From: Streptomyces sp. CG 926
GTDB lineage: Bacteria > Actinomycetota > Actinomycetes > Streptomycetales > Streptomycetaceae
Assembly: GCF_003148825.1 (NCBI RefSeq)
Contig: NZ_QGGZ01000004.1
Span: 310,001 to 374,000, forward strand
DNA: 64,000 bases
Reading direction: 5' to 3'
Shown: in pieces, positions 8,155-17,370 of the stretch
Numbering within the stretch: position 1 is the stretch's first letter
Layout: every line of letters begins with the position of its first letter
The notes under the pieces: generated by a model
Told to the model about the DNA's origin: nothing
The model's database searches: none
What the model saw: the letters and a program-made list of their open reading frames with translations, nothing else
Program-made: the position numbers and the translations under genes

Positions 8155-9114
8155 ATGAGCGGCAACCCCACCGATGCCCAGGTCGGCGCCCCCGCCAACG
8201 GGCCCGCCGTCTCCCGTGCGGAGTTCGACGCGCTGTTCGCGTCGGTCCGTACGTGGGGCCGGTGGGCGGCGGCCGATCGCGGGGCCTGGAACCGGGTGAC
8301 GGCGGAACACGCGCGCGGGGCCACCGCCGCGGTCCGGGACGGGACGGTCGTCCCGCTGGGGCGGCCCTGGGACACCCGCCCCGGCCCGGACAACGCGAAG
8401 CCCGCCCTGCACTACATGTCCGACCTCGGCGACGTGCAGGCTCCGGAACCCTCCGTCCACAAGGACTTCATCGGCGCGGACTATCACGGCAAGAGCGTGA
8501 CGCACCTCGACGCACTGTCACACGTCGCCTACCGGGGGCGACTGTACGACGGGCACGCGGCGGCTGAGTCCGTCGGCGCGGCGGGGGCCCGCTTCGGTGC
8601 GGTGGCGGCGCTCGGCCCCCTGGTCACGCGGGGCGTCCTGGTCGACCTGCCCGCCGCCCTCGGGGTCGAATGGCTCGAACCGGGTCGTGCGGTGCACGCG
8701 CGGGAGCTCCTCGCCGCGGAGGAGGCACTCGGGGTGACCGTCGGGGACGGCGACGCGGTGCTGCTGCGCACCGGGGCCTTGCGCCGGCGCCGGGAGCTCG
8801 GCCCGTGGAATCCCGACGAGGCGAGCGCGGGCTGGCACGTGCGCGCCGTGCCGCTACTGGCCGAGCGCGCCGTCGCGCTGCTGGGCGCCGACGGGGACAG
8901 CGACGTACGGCCTTCGCCGGTCGAGGGGCTGCACTCCCCCGTCCACACGCTCGCCGTGACGGCGATGGGCGTGCCCCTGCTGGACAACCTCGATCTCGAA
9001 CCGCTCGCGGTCGCGTGCGCCGCGGCGGGCCGATACGCGTTCCTGCTCGTCGTGGCACCGCTGAACGTGCCCGGCGGGACGGGTTCACCCGTCAATCCGG
9101 TCGCGGTCCTGTGA
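8155..9114 (+). CDS. Cyclase-family (kynurenine formamidase-like) metal hydrolase
   Basis: A 319-residue protein of the cyclase family (PF04199 type). The metal-binding signature appears as HGKSVTHLDALSH, a variant of HGTHxDAPxH, preceded by GADY. A second conserved region is PSPVEGLHSPVH followed by GVPLLDNLDLE, which matches the family's C-terminal end (MGLPLLENLDLE-like). Members include N-formylkynurenine formamidase and some polyketide-associated hydrolases. It is divergent from the reductase-ketosynthase operon with 91 bases between the starts, so it may belong to the same locus (inference). The GGGGAG directly abutting the ATG is a poorly spaced ribosome binding site. Confidence 0.75.
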   Translation: MSGNPTDAQVGAPANGPAVSRAEFDALFASVRTWGRWAAADRGAWNRVTAEHARGATAAVRDGTVVPLGRPWDTRPGPDNAKPALHYMSDLGDVQAPEPSVHKDFIGADYHGKSVTHLDALSHVAYRGRLYDGHAAAESVGAAGARFGAVAALGPLVTRGVLVDLPAALGVEWLEPGRAVHARELLAAEEALGVTVGDGDAVLLRTGALRRRRELGPWNPDEASAGWHVRAVPLLAERAVALLGADGDSDVRPSPVEGLHSPVHTLAVTAMGVPLLDNLDLEPLAVACAAAGRYAFLLVVAPLNVPGGTGSPVNPVAVL

Positions 9115-9204
9115 CGGCCGGGCGCCGGTGACCGTCAGGCCCGCCGGTGACGCCGGGCCCGCTGATCGCTTCGCTCGCACAGCTCATTGCCGAAATGTGA
9201 GGAA

Positions 9205-9210
9205 TATACT
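9205..9210 (+). promoter_or_regulatory. -10 box candidate TATACT for the GAF/SpoIIE gene
   Basis: TATACT sits in a short AT-rich island 38 bases before the first plausible start. No convincing -35 is visible. It decides the start: a transcript beginning near 9217 cannot contain the longer open frame that extends back to 9128. Confidence 0.4.
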
Positions 9211-9247
9211 CAAATCTGGTGACCGAGGGCGCGCCGGTGAGGAAGTG

Positions 9248-12034
9248 ATGCACATGGGGGTCGTCGGAGACCGCATCGGCCCCGTGCGCTTCCGTGACCG
9301 ATTCCTGCAGGGCGAGTCGGTCGAGGGGAGCGTGAGAAGTCCGATCCTGAGTTCGTGGCAGCGCAGCCGTCTGCTGGGACTGTCACCGGACCAGTCGGAG
9401 CTCCCCTTCGAGCAGGACGTCGACCTGGAGGCACCGCTGCTGCGCGCCGCCGAGCCGGTGCTCGACCGACTCCAGGCCATCTTCGCGGGAAGCCGGACGA
9501 ACATCTGCCTCGCCGACGGTCACGGCATGGTGCTCGCACGCCGCTTCGGTGAGAAATCCATGGTCAGGCATCTCGCCCCGATCCAGATCCTCCCCGGGTT
9601 CGTGTTCGCCGAGCGGGTCGCCGGGACGAACGGCATCGGCCTCAGCCTCGCGGAGCGGCGGCTCTGCCAGGTCTACGGCGCCGAGCACTTCGCCGAGCGG
9701 TCCCAGGCGAGCGCCTGCACCGCGATCCCGCTGCGCGACCAGCTCAGCGGGCACATCCAGGGCGTCCTGTGCCTCGGCTATCCCTACACCGACGCGGACC
9801 CGGCACTGATCCCCGTGGTGCGCAAGGCCGCGGAAGCCATCGAGCGACGGCTGATGGACCAGAGTTCGGCGCGCGAGCACGGTCTGCTGCAGGCCTACCT
9901 CGATGCCGCGCACCTGGCCCGGAGCAACGAGCACGGCCTCGACGGGCACCCGGTCGCGATGGCCGACTTCCTCCAGAGCGAGCTGGAACAGAGCGACCAG
10001 GCGAGCCTCAAGGAGAAGGCCACCGAGCTGATGTCCGGGGACCGGCGGGCCGCCGCCGAGGTGCCCCTGTCCCGCGGCCGATGGGTCACCCTGGTCAGCC
10101 GCCCCGTCACGAGCGCCGCCGGGGTGGAGGGGGTCGTCGTCGAGGCACTGTTGCCCGAGGACACCGAGCGGCACGCGCCCGCCCCCACCCACCCGCACGC
10201 CCCCGCCGCGGTACCCCCCGCGTTCCGGCCCCACGTCGCCCCCGGCCCGAGTCCGGCGACGGTCCGCGCACGCGGCGCACCGCCCGCCGACGACCCCGCC
10301 CGGGACGGCCGGGTCAGGGGGCTGGTGCTGGTCGGCGAGCCCGAGGTGGGCAAGTACGCCGTCGCGGCCCGCCGGCGCCTGGAGTTGCTGGCCGAGGCCA
10401 GCAACCGCATCGGCACCACGCTGGACGTGAGCCGCACCGCCTGGGAGCTCGCCGAGACGGCCGTCCCGAGGTTGGCCGATTTCATCACCATCGACATGCC
10501 GGGGGGCGTCCTGCTCGGGGAGGAGTCCCCCCACCCCACCACCGAGATGCACCGCACGGTGGTCCACGGCATTCGCGAGGACTGCCCCTTCTATCCGGTC
10601 GGCTCGCAGGTCAGCCTGCGGCCCACCACGCCGCACATGCGCTGCGTGGCCACCGGACAGCCGGTGCTCGAACAGGACCTGAAGGGCGCCTTCGGCTGGA
10701 TCGCCCAGGATCCCGAGCACGCCGAACTGCTCCTGGCGCACAACATCCACTCCCTCATCACGGTCCCGCTGCTCGCCCGCGGCACCGTCCTCGGCGTCGT
10801 GAGCTTCTACCGCTCGCAGGACCCCTCCCCCTACGGGGACGACGACCGCTCGCTGGCCCAGGAACTCGCCGCCCGCGCCGCCCTCTGCATCGACAACGCG
10901 CGCCGCTACACCCGCGAGCACACCCTCGCCCTCTCGCTGCAGCGCAGCCTGCTCCCCCGCGGGCTCCCCGAGCAGAGCGCCGTCGAGGTCGCCCACCGCT
11001 ATCTGCCCGCCGAGTCGGGGGTGGGCGGCGACTGGTTCGACGTCATCCCCCTGTCCGGGGCCCGGGTCGCCCTGCTCGTCGGCGACGTTGTCGGCCACGG
11101 ACTGCACGCCGCCGCCACCATGGGCCGGCTGCGCACCGCCGCCCGCAACTTCGCCGAGCTGGAGCTGGCCCCGGACGAGCTCCTGACCCACCTGGACAAC
11201 CTGATGGTGCGCCTGGACCGGGAGGAGGGCGGGGACGGTCCCGACGCCGGCAGCACCGGCATCGTCGGCGCCACCTGCCTGTACGCCATCTACGACCCCA
11301 CCTCCCAGCAGTGCACGATGGCCCGCGCCGGCCACCCGCCACCCGCGCTGGTCCGGCCCGACGGCGCCGTGTCCCTGCTCGACCTGCCCGCCGGTCCCCC
11401 GCTCGGCCTCGGCGGCCTGCCCTTCGAGTCGGTCGAGGTCCGCCTCCCCGAGCACAGCCAGCTCGTCCTCTACACCGACGGGCTCATCGACGACCGCCAC
11501 CGCGACGTCGACGTGGCCCTCGACGCCCTGAACCGGGCACTGGCCCACCCGGACCGGACCCCCGAGGAAACCTGCCAGGCCGTCCTGGACGCCGTGGCAC
11601 CCGAGCACCCCGACGACGACATCGCGCTGCTCGTCGCCCGCACCCACGCCGTTCCCACGGACCGGATCGCCGCGTGGGAGCTCGACGCCGATCCGGCCCG
11701 CGTCTCGGAGGTCCGCGCCGCCTGTGTGGAGCAGCTGAACCGGTGGGGGCTGGAGGAGTCCACCTTCGCCACGGAACTGCTGCTCAGCGAACTGGTCACG
11801 AACGCCGTCCGGTACGGGACCGCACCCATCCGGGTGCGCCTGATCCACGACCGCAACCTGATCTGCGAGGTGCACGACGCCAGCAGCAGCGCCCCGCGTA
11901 TGCGCCGGTCGGCGACCACCGACGAGGGCGGCCGCGGCCTGTTCCTCGTCGCACAGCTCGCCCAGTCCTGGGGCACCCGCTACACCACCGGCGGCAAGGT
12001 GATCTGGGCCGAGTGCAGCCTGGCCGCGGCATGA
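9248..12034 (+). CDS. GAF-GAF-SpoIIE phosphatase-HATPase signalling protein
   Basis: About 928 residues. The N-terminus (SWQRSRLLGLSPDQ, then a GAF-like domain with ERVAGTNGIGLSLAER) resembles the sensor half of AcoR-type activators. A linker rich in Pro and Ala follows, then a second GAF domain (around LAHNIHSLITVPLLARG). Next is a PPM/SpoIIE serine phosphatase with its metal-binding acidic motifs GGDWFDV, GDVVGHG, YTDGL and DDDIALL. The C-terminus is a GHKL anti-sigma-type ATPase with the N-box SELVTNAVRYG and DEGGRGLFL. Such proteins usually control sigma factors through anti-sigma/anti-anti-sigma partners, which are not in this window. ATG 9248 or 9254 is preferred: GAGGAA at 9239-9244 and the TATACT box fit both. 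Confidence 0.85.
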   Translation: MHMGVVGDRIGPVRFRDRFLQGESVEGSVRSPILSSWQRSRLLGLSPDQSELPFEQDVDLEAPLLRAAEPVLDRLQAIFAGSRTNICLADGHGMVLARRFGEKSMVRHLAPIQILPGFVFAERVAGTNGIGLSLAERRLCQVYGAEHFAERSQASACTAIPLRDQLSGHIQGVLCLGYPYTDADPALIPVVRKAAEAIERRLMDQSSAREHGLLQAYLDAAHLARSNEHGLDGHPVAMADFLQSELEQSDQASLKEKATELMSGDRRAAAEVPLSRGRWVTLVSRPVTSAAGVEGVVVEALLPEDTERHAPAPTHPHAPAAVPPAFRPHVAPGPSPATVRARGAPPADDPARDGRVRGLVLVGEPEVGKYAVAARRRLELLAEASNRIGTTLDVSRTAWELAETAVPRLADFITIDMPGGVLLGEESPHPTTEMHRTVVHGIREDCPFYPVGSQVSLRPTTPHMRCVATGQPVLEQDLKGAFGWIAQDPEHAELLLAHNIHSLITVPLLARGTVLGVVSFYRSQDPSPYGDDDRSLAQELAARAALCIDNARRYTREHTLALSLQRSLLPRGLPEQSAVEVAHRYLPAESGVGGDWFDVIPLSGARVALLVGDVVGHGLHAAATMGRLRTAARNFAELELAPDELLTHLDNLMVRLDREEGGDGPDAGSTGIVGATCLYAIYDPTSQQCTMARAGHPPPALVRPDGAVSLLDLPAGPPLGLGGLPFESVEVRLPEHSQLVLYTDGLIDDRHRDVDVALDALNRALAHPDRTPEETCQAVLDAVAPEHPDDDIALLVARTHAVPTDRIAAWELDADPARVSEVRAACVEQLNRWGLEESTFATELLLSELVTNAVRYGTAPIRVRLIHDRNLICEVHDASSSAPRMRRSATTDEGGRGLFLVAQLAQSWGTRYTTGGKVIWAECSLAAA

Positions 12035-12165
12035 CCCCCGAACCCCCTGCCGTTCGCCCATCGGGGTCAGGCCGCGCGGCGATATGCCGCGAATGCAGCG
12101 CTTCGTCCCCGTAGAGTGCCTCGTACCGTCGGGAAGAACTCGGAGGCCGACCCCCGGAGAAGTCT

Positions 12166-13716
12166 GTGCATGACGCTCCCGACACCTGGGCGGGTCCCCC
12201 CTCGCACTCCGGTGCCGCACCGCTCGTCCGCGTGCGCGACCTGAGCAAGTGGTTCGGTGGCACGCTCGCGCTCGACTCGGTCGACCTCGACCTCCACCGC
12301 GGCAGCGTCCTGGCCCTGCTCGGCCCCAACGGAGCCGGGAAGTCCACCCTGATCAAGGTGCTCGCCGGGGTCCACCGGGCCGACGCGGGTGCGGTGACCG
12401 TGGCCGGCCATCCCCTCGGCAGCCACGCCGCGACCCGGAACATGTCCTTCATCCACCAGGACCTCGGCCTCGTCCCGTGGATGACGGTGGCCGAGAACGT
12501 CGCCCTGGGCACCGGCTACCGCCGCCGCCACGGACTGATCTCCTGGCGGCGGACCCGGGAGCGCTGCGACGAGGCCCTGCGGATCGTCGCCGGGCACCTG
12601 GACGCCGACGCCCCGATCGCCCGCCTCGGCCCCGCCGAGCGCTCGCTCGTCGCCATCGCCCGCGCCCTCGCCACCCGTGCCGAGCTCATCGTGCTCGACG
12701 AGCCGACCGCCACCCTCCCGGCAGCCGACTGCGCGCGGCTCTTCGACGTGCTCCACACCCTGCGCGACCACGGCCACGGCATCCTCTACGTCAGCCACCG
12801 GCTCGACGAGGTCTACCAGGTGGCCGACGCCTTCGCCGTGCTGCGGGACGGCCGACTGGTCGACCGGGGCCCGCTCGCCGGTCACAGCCCGGACCGGCTG
12901 GTGCGCGCGATCGTGGGCCACGCACCGGCCGGACGGACACCCGGCACGCCCCCGGCCGCCGGCGCACCCCTGCTGAGCCTCGACCGGGTGCGGACCGCGG
13001 CCTCCGGAGAGGTCGGCCTGGACCTGCGCGCCGGTGAGATCCTCGGCATGGTGGGCCTGACCGGCGCCGGCCACATGGAGCTGGGCCGCGCCCTCGTCGG
13101 TGCCCGGCCGATCCTCGGCGGGCGCATCCTCCTCGACGGCCGGCCGTACCACCCGCGTACGGTCCACTCCGCGCTCGCCTCCGGCGTCGGCTTCGTCGCG
13201 GCCAACCGCCAGGAGGAGGGCTGCGCCGCCGACCTGACCGTACGGGAGAACTTCCTGGCCGACCCCCGCGCGGCCGGCGCCCCGGCGGTGCACTGGATCA
13301 GCCCCCGGCGCGAGCGCGCCGAGGCCACCGCCCTGATCGACCGGTTCTCGGTGCACCCCCGCGACAGCGAGGTGCCGATCGCCACCCTGTCCGGCGGCAA
13401 CCAGCAGAAGGTCATGGTCGGCCGGTGGCTCCGGGGACACCTGCGCCTGCTCGTCCTGGAGGAGCCGACCGCCGGGGTGGACGTCGGGGCCAAGGCCACC
13501 ATCCACCGGCTGCTCGACGAGGCCCTGGCCTCGGGCCTGGCGGTCCTGCTCATCTCCACCGATTTCGAAGAGGTCGCCGACGTGTGCCATCGCGCCCTGG
13601 TGTTCGTCCGCGGCGAGGTGAGCGCCGAGCTGAGCGGTGCGGCGCTCACGGTCGCCGAACTGACCCGGACCGCCTCGGCCATGTCCGCGATCACCGGACC
13701 CACGGCGGACCGATGA
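12166..13716 (+). CDS. Sugar ABC importer ATPase, RbsA-type double NBD
   Basis: A 516-residue protein with two ABC ATPase halves. The first has Walker A GPNGAGKST (53-61) and Walker B VLDEPTA, but its signature is degenerate (LGPAERSLVAIARAL). The second has the usual decayed Walker A of this family (GLTGAGHMELGRAL) and a good signature, LSGGNQQKVMVGRWL. This asymmetry is normal for RbsA/MglA/XylG-type ATPases of CUT2 importers. The start is a GTG at 12166 with CGGAGA upstream. The stop overlaps the permease start (ATGA), and the binding-protein gene follows. The substrate is probably a pentose, hexose or related small polar compound, but it cannot be read from the sequence. Confidence 0.9.
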   Translation: MHDAPDTWAGPPSHSGAAPLVRVRDLSKWFGGTLALDSVDLDLHRGSVLALLGPNGAGKSTLIKVLAGVHRADAGAVTVAGHPLGSHAATRNMSFIHQDLGLVPWMTVAENVALGTGYRRRHGLISWRRTRERCDEALRIVAGHLDADAPIARLGPAERSLVAIARALATRAELIVLDEPTATLPAADCARLFDVLHTLRDHGHGILYVSHRLDEVYQVADAFAVLRDGRLVDRGPLAGHSPDRLVRAIVGHAPAGRTPGTPPAAGAPLLSLDRVRTAASGEVGLDLRAGEILGMVGLTGAGHMELGRALVGARPILGGRILLDGRPYHPRTVHSALASGVGFVAANRQEEGCAADLTVRENFLADPRAAGAPAVHWISPRRERAEATALIDRFSVHPRDSEVPIATLSGGNQQKVMVGRWLRGHLRLLVLEEPTAGVDVGAKATIHRLLDEALASGLAVLLISTDFEEVADVCHRALVFVRGEVSAELSGAALTVAELTRTASAMSAITGPTADR

Positions 13717-14765
13717 CCATGCCCCCTTCGCCCTCGCCCTCGTCGCCCCCGGCGCCTTCGTCGCCGCCGTCGCCCCCGTCTCCGCGCCGATCGCTGTCGG
13801 ACCACCTTCGGGGACACCACATCGGCACCTACGGCCTGCTGGGCCTGGCCGTCCTGCTCTTCCTGGTCTTCTCCCTCGTCCTGCCGGACACCTTCCCCAC
13901 CCGGGACAACGTCTCCTCGATCCTGTCCAACCAGTCGATCCCGGCCATCCTGGCCCTCGGCGCGACCATCCCCATCGCCACCGGCAAGTTCGACCTGTCC
14001 ATGGGCTACGGCCTCGGTCTGGCCCATGTGATGGTGTTGCGGCTCATCATCGACACGGGCTGGCCCTGGCCGCTCGCCTGCCTCACCGTGATCCTCGGCG
14101 GGGCGCTGGTCGGCGTCCTCAACGGCGTCATCGTCGAGTACGTGCGGATCGACTCCTTCATCGCCACGCTCGGCACCGGCAGCATGATGTACGCCGTCAC
14201 CGGCTGGATCACCGACGGCTCCCGCATCGTCCCCGGCCCGGAGGGCCTGCCCGCCGCCTTCACCGGCCTCTACGACTCCCGCTTCCTCGGGCTGCCGCTG
14301 CCCGCCTACTACGTCCTGGCCCTCGCGGCCGCGCTCTGGGTGGTCCTGGAACGGCTGCCGCTCGGCCGGTACATGTACGTCATCGGCTCCAGCCGGCGCA
14401 CCGCCGACATCATCGGCATCCCCAGCCACCGGTACTCCGTCTACGCCTTCGCCGGATCGGGCCTGGTCACCGGCCTCGCCGGGGTCCTCCTCGCCGCCCA
14501 GCAGCAGACCGGCAACCCGAGTGTCGGGCTGGACTACCTGCTGCCCGCCTTCGTCGGCGCCCTGCTCGGGTCCACCACGATCAGACCCGGCCGCGTCAAC
14601 GCCCTCGGCACCGTCGTCGCCGTCGCCGTCCTCGCCATCGGCCTCGCCGGCATCGGCCAGCTCGGCGCCGACTTCTGGGCCACCCCGCTGTTCAACGGCG
14701 CCACCCTGCTCATCGCCGTCGGCCTGGCCGGCTACTCCGCCCGCCGCCGACTGCGCACCCCGTAG
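13713..14765 (+). CDS. Sugar ABC importer permease, RbsC type
   Basis: A 350-residue integral membrane protein with 8-10 predicted helices after a Pro/Ser-rich cytoplasmic N-terminus of about 30 residues. Family features include the LGATIPIATGKFDLSMGY segment (IGGIDLSVG-like in RbsC), IDSFIATLGTGSMMYA, and a late GLVTGLAGVLLAAQQQTGNPS motif. The ATG overlaps the stop of the ATPase gene, so translation is coupled. It forms the channel of the importer encoded here. The low-complexity Ser/Pro start could be trimmed if ATG 13719 is used instead. Confidence 0.88.
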   Translation: MTMPPSPSPSSPPAPSSPPSPPSPRRSLSDHLRGHHIGTYGLLGLAVLLFLVFSLVLPDTFPTRDNVSSILSNQSIPAILALGATIPIATGKFDLSMGYGLGLAHVMVLRLIIDTGWPWPLACLTVILGGALVGVLNGVIVEYVRIDSFIATLGTGSMMYAVTGWITDGSRIVPGPEGLPAAFTGLYDSRFLGLPLPAYYVLALAAALWVVLERLPLGRYMYVIGSSRRTADIIGIPSHRYSVYAFAGSGLVTGLAGVLLAAQQQTGNPSVGLDYLLPAFVGALLGSTTIRPGRVNALGTVVAVAVLAIGLAGIGQLGADFWATPLFNGATLLIAVGLAGYSARRRLRTP

Positions 14766-14799
14766 AAGAAGTTCGTACGCGCACCGCGTCAGGAGCACC

Positions 14800-15960
14800 G
14801 TGTACCCGAAGGACTCGCACCCCCGCCCGCACCGCAGGACCCCGCTCACGACCGCGGCCCTCCTGGCAGCGGGCGCCGCCCTCCTCGCCGGCTGCGGGAG
14901 CGACGGCCCCTCCACCGGCGCGGCGCCGCCCAAGGCCGGTTGCCCCGCCGCCCTCGCGCGTGCCGGGGCGGCCGTAGCACGGGCCGAGCACCCCGACCCC
15001 GCGTGGCACGGCCCCACCACCGGCCCCGCGGCCGTCCCCGGCAAGTCGATCGTCTATGTCGCGCAGACCATGACCAACCCCGGTGTCGCGGGCGTCGCGC
15101 AGGGCCTGGAGGAGGGCGCGAAGGCCATCGGCTGGCAGCTCCGTGTCATCGACGGGGACGGCACCCCGGCCGGGATCCAGGCGGCGCTCAGCCAGGCCAT
15201 CACGCTGCGGCCCTCGGGCATCGTCATCGGCGGCTTCGATCCCCAGCTGACCTCGCAGCAGATGGCGCGGGCCGAAGCGGCCCACATCCCGGTGATCGGC
15301 TGGCACGCGGTGGGCACCCCGGGCCCGAGCGAGAGACCCAAGCTGTTCACCAACGTCACCACCAAGGTGGAGGACGTGGCGAGGATCAGCGCGGACTGGA
15401 TCATCGCCCGGTCCGCGGGCGATGCCGGGGTCGTCCTCTTCACCGACGACTCGATCCCGTTCGCGAAGAACAAGGCCGAGCTGATCCGCGAGCGGCTCGC
15501 CACCTGTTCCGGTGTACGGCTGCTGAGTTACGAGAACATCCCCATCCCCGACGCCGCGAGCCGTACCGCACAGGCGGTCTCCTCGTTGCTCGCGCGCTTC
15601 CAGGGCGAGTGGACGTACTCCGCCGCCATCAACGACCTGTACTTCGCGGACGCGGCCCCGGCCCTGCGGGCGGCGGGCAAGCCGGGCTCCGGGCCACCCA
15701 TGAACATCGGCGCGGGCGACGGCGACCCCTCCGCCTTCCAGCGGATCAACAGCAAGCAGTTCCAGGCCGCCACCGTGCCCGAGCCGCTGAACCAGCAGGG
15801 CTGGCAGATCGTCGACGAGTTCAACCGTGCCTTCGCCGGCCGGCCGGCCAGCGGCTACGTGGCTCCGGTGCACATCGCCACGGCCGACAACAGCGACGGC
15901 GCCACGTCCTGGGACCCGTCCGGATATCGCGAGGGGTACCGCAGGATCTGGGCGGGCTGA
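14800..15960 (+). CDS. Sugar ABC importer substrate-binding lipoprotein
   Basis: A 386-residue protein with a GTG start and AGGAG at 14791-14795. A lipoprotein signal ends in ALLAGC with the lipid-anchored Cys at residue 32. The mature part is a periplasmic-binding fold of peripla_BP_4 type (VYVAQTMTNPGVAGVAQGLEEGAKAIGWQL, then IDGDGTPAGIQAALSQAI and GIVIGGFDP). Substrates of this class are sugars, autoinducer-2 or similar. Third and last gene of the importer operon, 34 bases after the permease stop. No transcription factor for the operon is adjacent. Confidence 0.88.
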   Translation: MYPKDSHPRPHRRTPLTTAALLAAGAALLAGCGSDGPSTGAAPPKAGCPAALARAGAAVARAEHPDPAWHGPTTGPAAVPGKSIVYVAQTMTNPGVAGVAQGLEEGAKAIGWQLRVIDGDGTPAGIQAALSQAITLRPSGIVIGGFDPQLTSQQMARAEAAHIPVIGWHAVGTPGPSERPKLFTNVTTKVEDVARISADWIIARSAGDAGVVLFTDDSIPFAKNKAELIRERLATCSGVRLLSYENIPIPDAASRTAQAVSSLLARFQGEWTYSAAINDLYFADAAPALRAAGKPGSGPPMNIGAGDGDPSAFQRINSKQFQAATVPEPLNQQGWQIVDEFNRAFAGRPASGYVAPVHIATADNSDGATSWDPSGYREGYRRIWAG

Positions 15961-16041
15961 CGGCAGGGGGCGCCACGGGTACCGGTCCCGCCGAATGCGG
16001 GGCCGGTGTCCGTGGCCGTGCCGGGTGCCCGGCGCCGGGCG

Positions 16042-16809
16042 CTACTGGTACGGGTCGAAGGGGATGCCGGCCGGTTTCGCCTCCGCCAGGTGGGAGGCGA
16101 AGGAGTCGTCCCTCAGGCCGAAGTGCGCGCTGCCGAAATCGGCCTGGGTGAGCTTGTCGCGCACGGTCGCCGGGTAGCCCGACCACCCCACGAGCGTGGG
16201 GAACTGCCAGGTGCCGCGGTGGTTCTCGGGCGGCTCGTCGTTGGTGTTCGCGGCGCGGAAGCAGTGCGTGCCGATGCCGTCCTTGTGGTAGACGATCTTG
16301 GGGTGGGTGCCGTCCCAGCGGATCTGGTCGCGAGCGTGGATGTTGAAGTCCCCGTGGGCCGAGGTCGCGACGTACTTGGCCTCGTTGCCCTGGATCCACA
16401 CGACCACGTGCTCCCAGTCGTGACGGTGGCCGCCGAGCTCGATGCCGGGCAGGGCCTGGTCCTTCTCGAAGTACAGCGCGTAGATGACGGCGCACCAGCC
16501 GTTGTTGCACTTCCAGCGGGAGTAGCCGTTGGTGTTGGCGAGGTCCGAGGCGTCCCGGCAGCTGCCGTTGAGAGCGCCGGTGGGCTTCAGCCCGCCGTTC
16601 AGGACTCCGCTCGCGCTGATGGCGGGTGTCGGGTAACAGCCGTCGGTGTCGTAGTCGTAGGCGGGCTGGTAGGTCGACTCGATCGCTTCGGCCTTACCGG
16701 GGAGCGCCGGGGGCGGCGCCGCGAAGGCCACCTGGGGAACGGCGACGACCACCGCGAGGGCGGCACCGACGACCACCATCGATCGCCGGATATGACGGTT
16801 CGTCCGCAA
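16042..16809 (-). CDS. Secreted NPP1-family (necrosis-inducing-like) protein
   Basis: About 255 residues from a TTG start. A perfect AGGAGG (plus 16816-16821) lies six bases upstream of TTG 16809, which favours it over the in-frame ATG at 16779 or the longer frame upstream. Residues 1-30 are a Sec signal peptide ending VAFAA. The mature protein holds GHRHDWEHVVVWI, the NPP1/NLP hallmark (normally GHRHDWE), whose His, Asp and Glu bind a metal ion in characterised NLPs. Two cysteines near CYPTP and SCRD, and further ones around RWKCNNGWC, could form disulfides. NLPs of plant pathogens are cytolytic; many Streptomyces homologues have no known role. Convergent with the binding-protein gene. Confidence 0.85.
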   Translation of the reverse strand: MRTNRHIRRSMVVVGAALAVVVAVPQVAFAAPPPALPGKAEAIESTYQPAYDYDTDGCYPTPAISASGVLNGGLKPTGALNGSCRDASDLANTNGYSRWKCNNGWCAVIYALYFEKDQALPGIELGGHRHDWEHVVVWIQGNEAKYVATSAHGDFNIHARDQIRWDGTHPKIVYHKDGIGTHCFRAANTNDEPPENHRGTWQFPTLVGWSGYPATVRDKLTQADFGSAHFGLRDDSFASHLAEAKPAGIPFDPYQ

Positions 16810-17100
16810 AACGGGCCTCCTGGCCGACCGGGTGCGAGGGTGGCGGACGCATCGCGACGGAACACCGTCGACCGACACGCCGCGAGCATCATTCGCGAAC
16901 CGGGGCGGCACGGCAAGAGGCCGGGCAGACTCCGTGCCTTGCGTACCGAAGGACCGGAAAGCCCTTGTACACAACAGAAATTGATGGAATGTCAGGGCGG
17001 GGCGGGACGTCTTCCTCGACCGACGCGGGCCCTGACGACGGAACACCGCGCAGGACGAGCCCGCCCTGGGGGCGAGCTCTCGGGGGGCGGTGGGGGCCGG

Positions 17101-17323
17101 ATACCGCGTCCCGCCGCGGCGACGGACACCGAAGTGATCGCGGAGCTGCGGGCCACGGTCATGCGTACGGACGGACGCGCAAGGAGTGGCGGTGGGTTTG
17201 CACGTCTTGCAGGGCAGTGCGGCCCGTCGGCTCTACGAGCGCCACGGATTCGCGGTGGAAGCACAGGGCCCGATCGACATCGTCATGGTGCGCCCGCCCG
17301 GGCGCACCGATGCGCGTACCTGA
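17101..17323 (+). pseudogene. Remnant of a GNAT acetyltransferase
   Basis: In one frame (17101-17172) the text reads TDTEVIAELRATVMRTD, the usual start of a Streptomyces GNAT family (ADADAVAELRAVVMRPDL-like). In a second frame (17192-17323) it reads LQGSAARRLYERHGFAVEAQGPID, the GNAT acetyl-CoA-binding C-terminus with NxxAxxLYExxGF. About 100 residues that should lie between are missing and the two ends are out of frame, so this is a deleted, dead copy. No functional start or ribosome binding site is evident. The stop is TGA at 17321-17323. Confidence 0.7.
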
Positions 17324-17370
17324 TCCTGCCGTAGCGCGTCGGTCGCGGCCGGCCGGCCTTCAGGCGGGGA

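Noticed and set aside
9128..9247. A 40-codon N-terminal extension of the GAF/SpoIIE protein
   Set aside because: It would span the TATACT -10 candidate at 9205-9210 and has no ribosome binding site; GAGGAA at 9239-9244 favours the later start.
9383..12220. A 945-codon open frame on the minus strand across the GAF/SpoIIE gene
   Set aside because: Shadow of a very GC-rich coding strand; composition is Gly/Arg/Val/Glu low-complexity and no domain can be read, while the plus strand has four clear domains.
16810..17046. A 79-residue extension of the NPP1-like protein
   Set aside because: It would put the signal peptide in mid-protein; TTG 16809 has a perfect AGGAGG.
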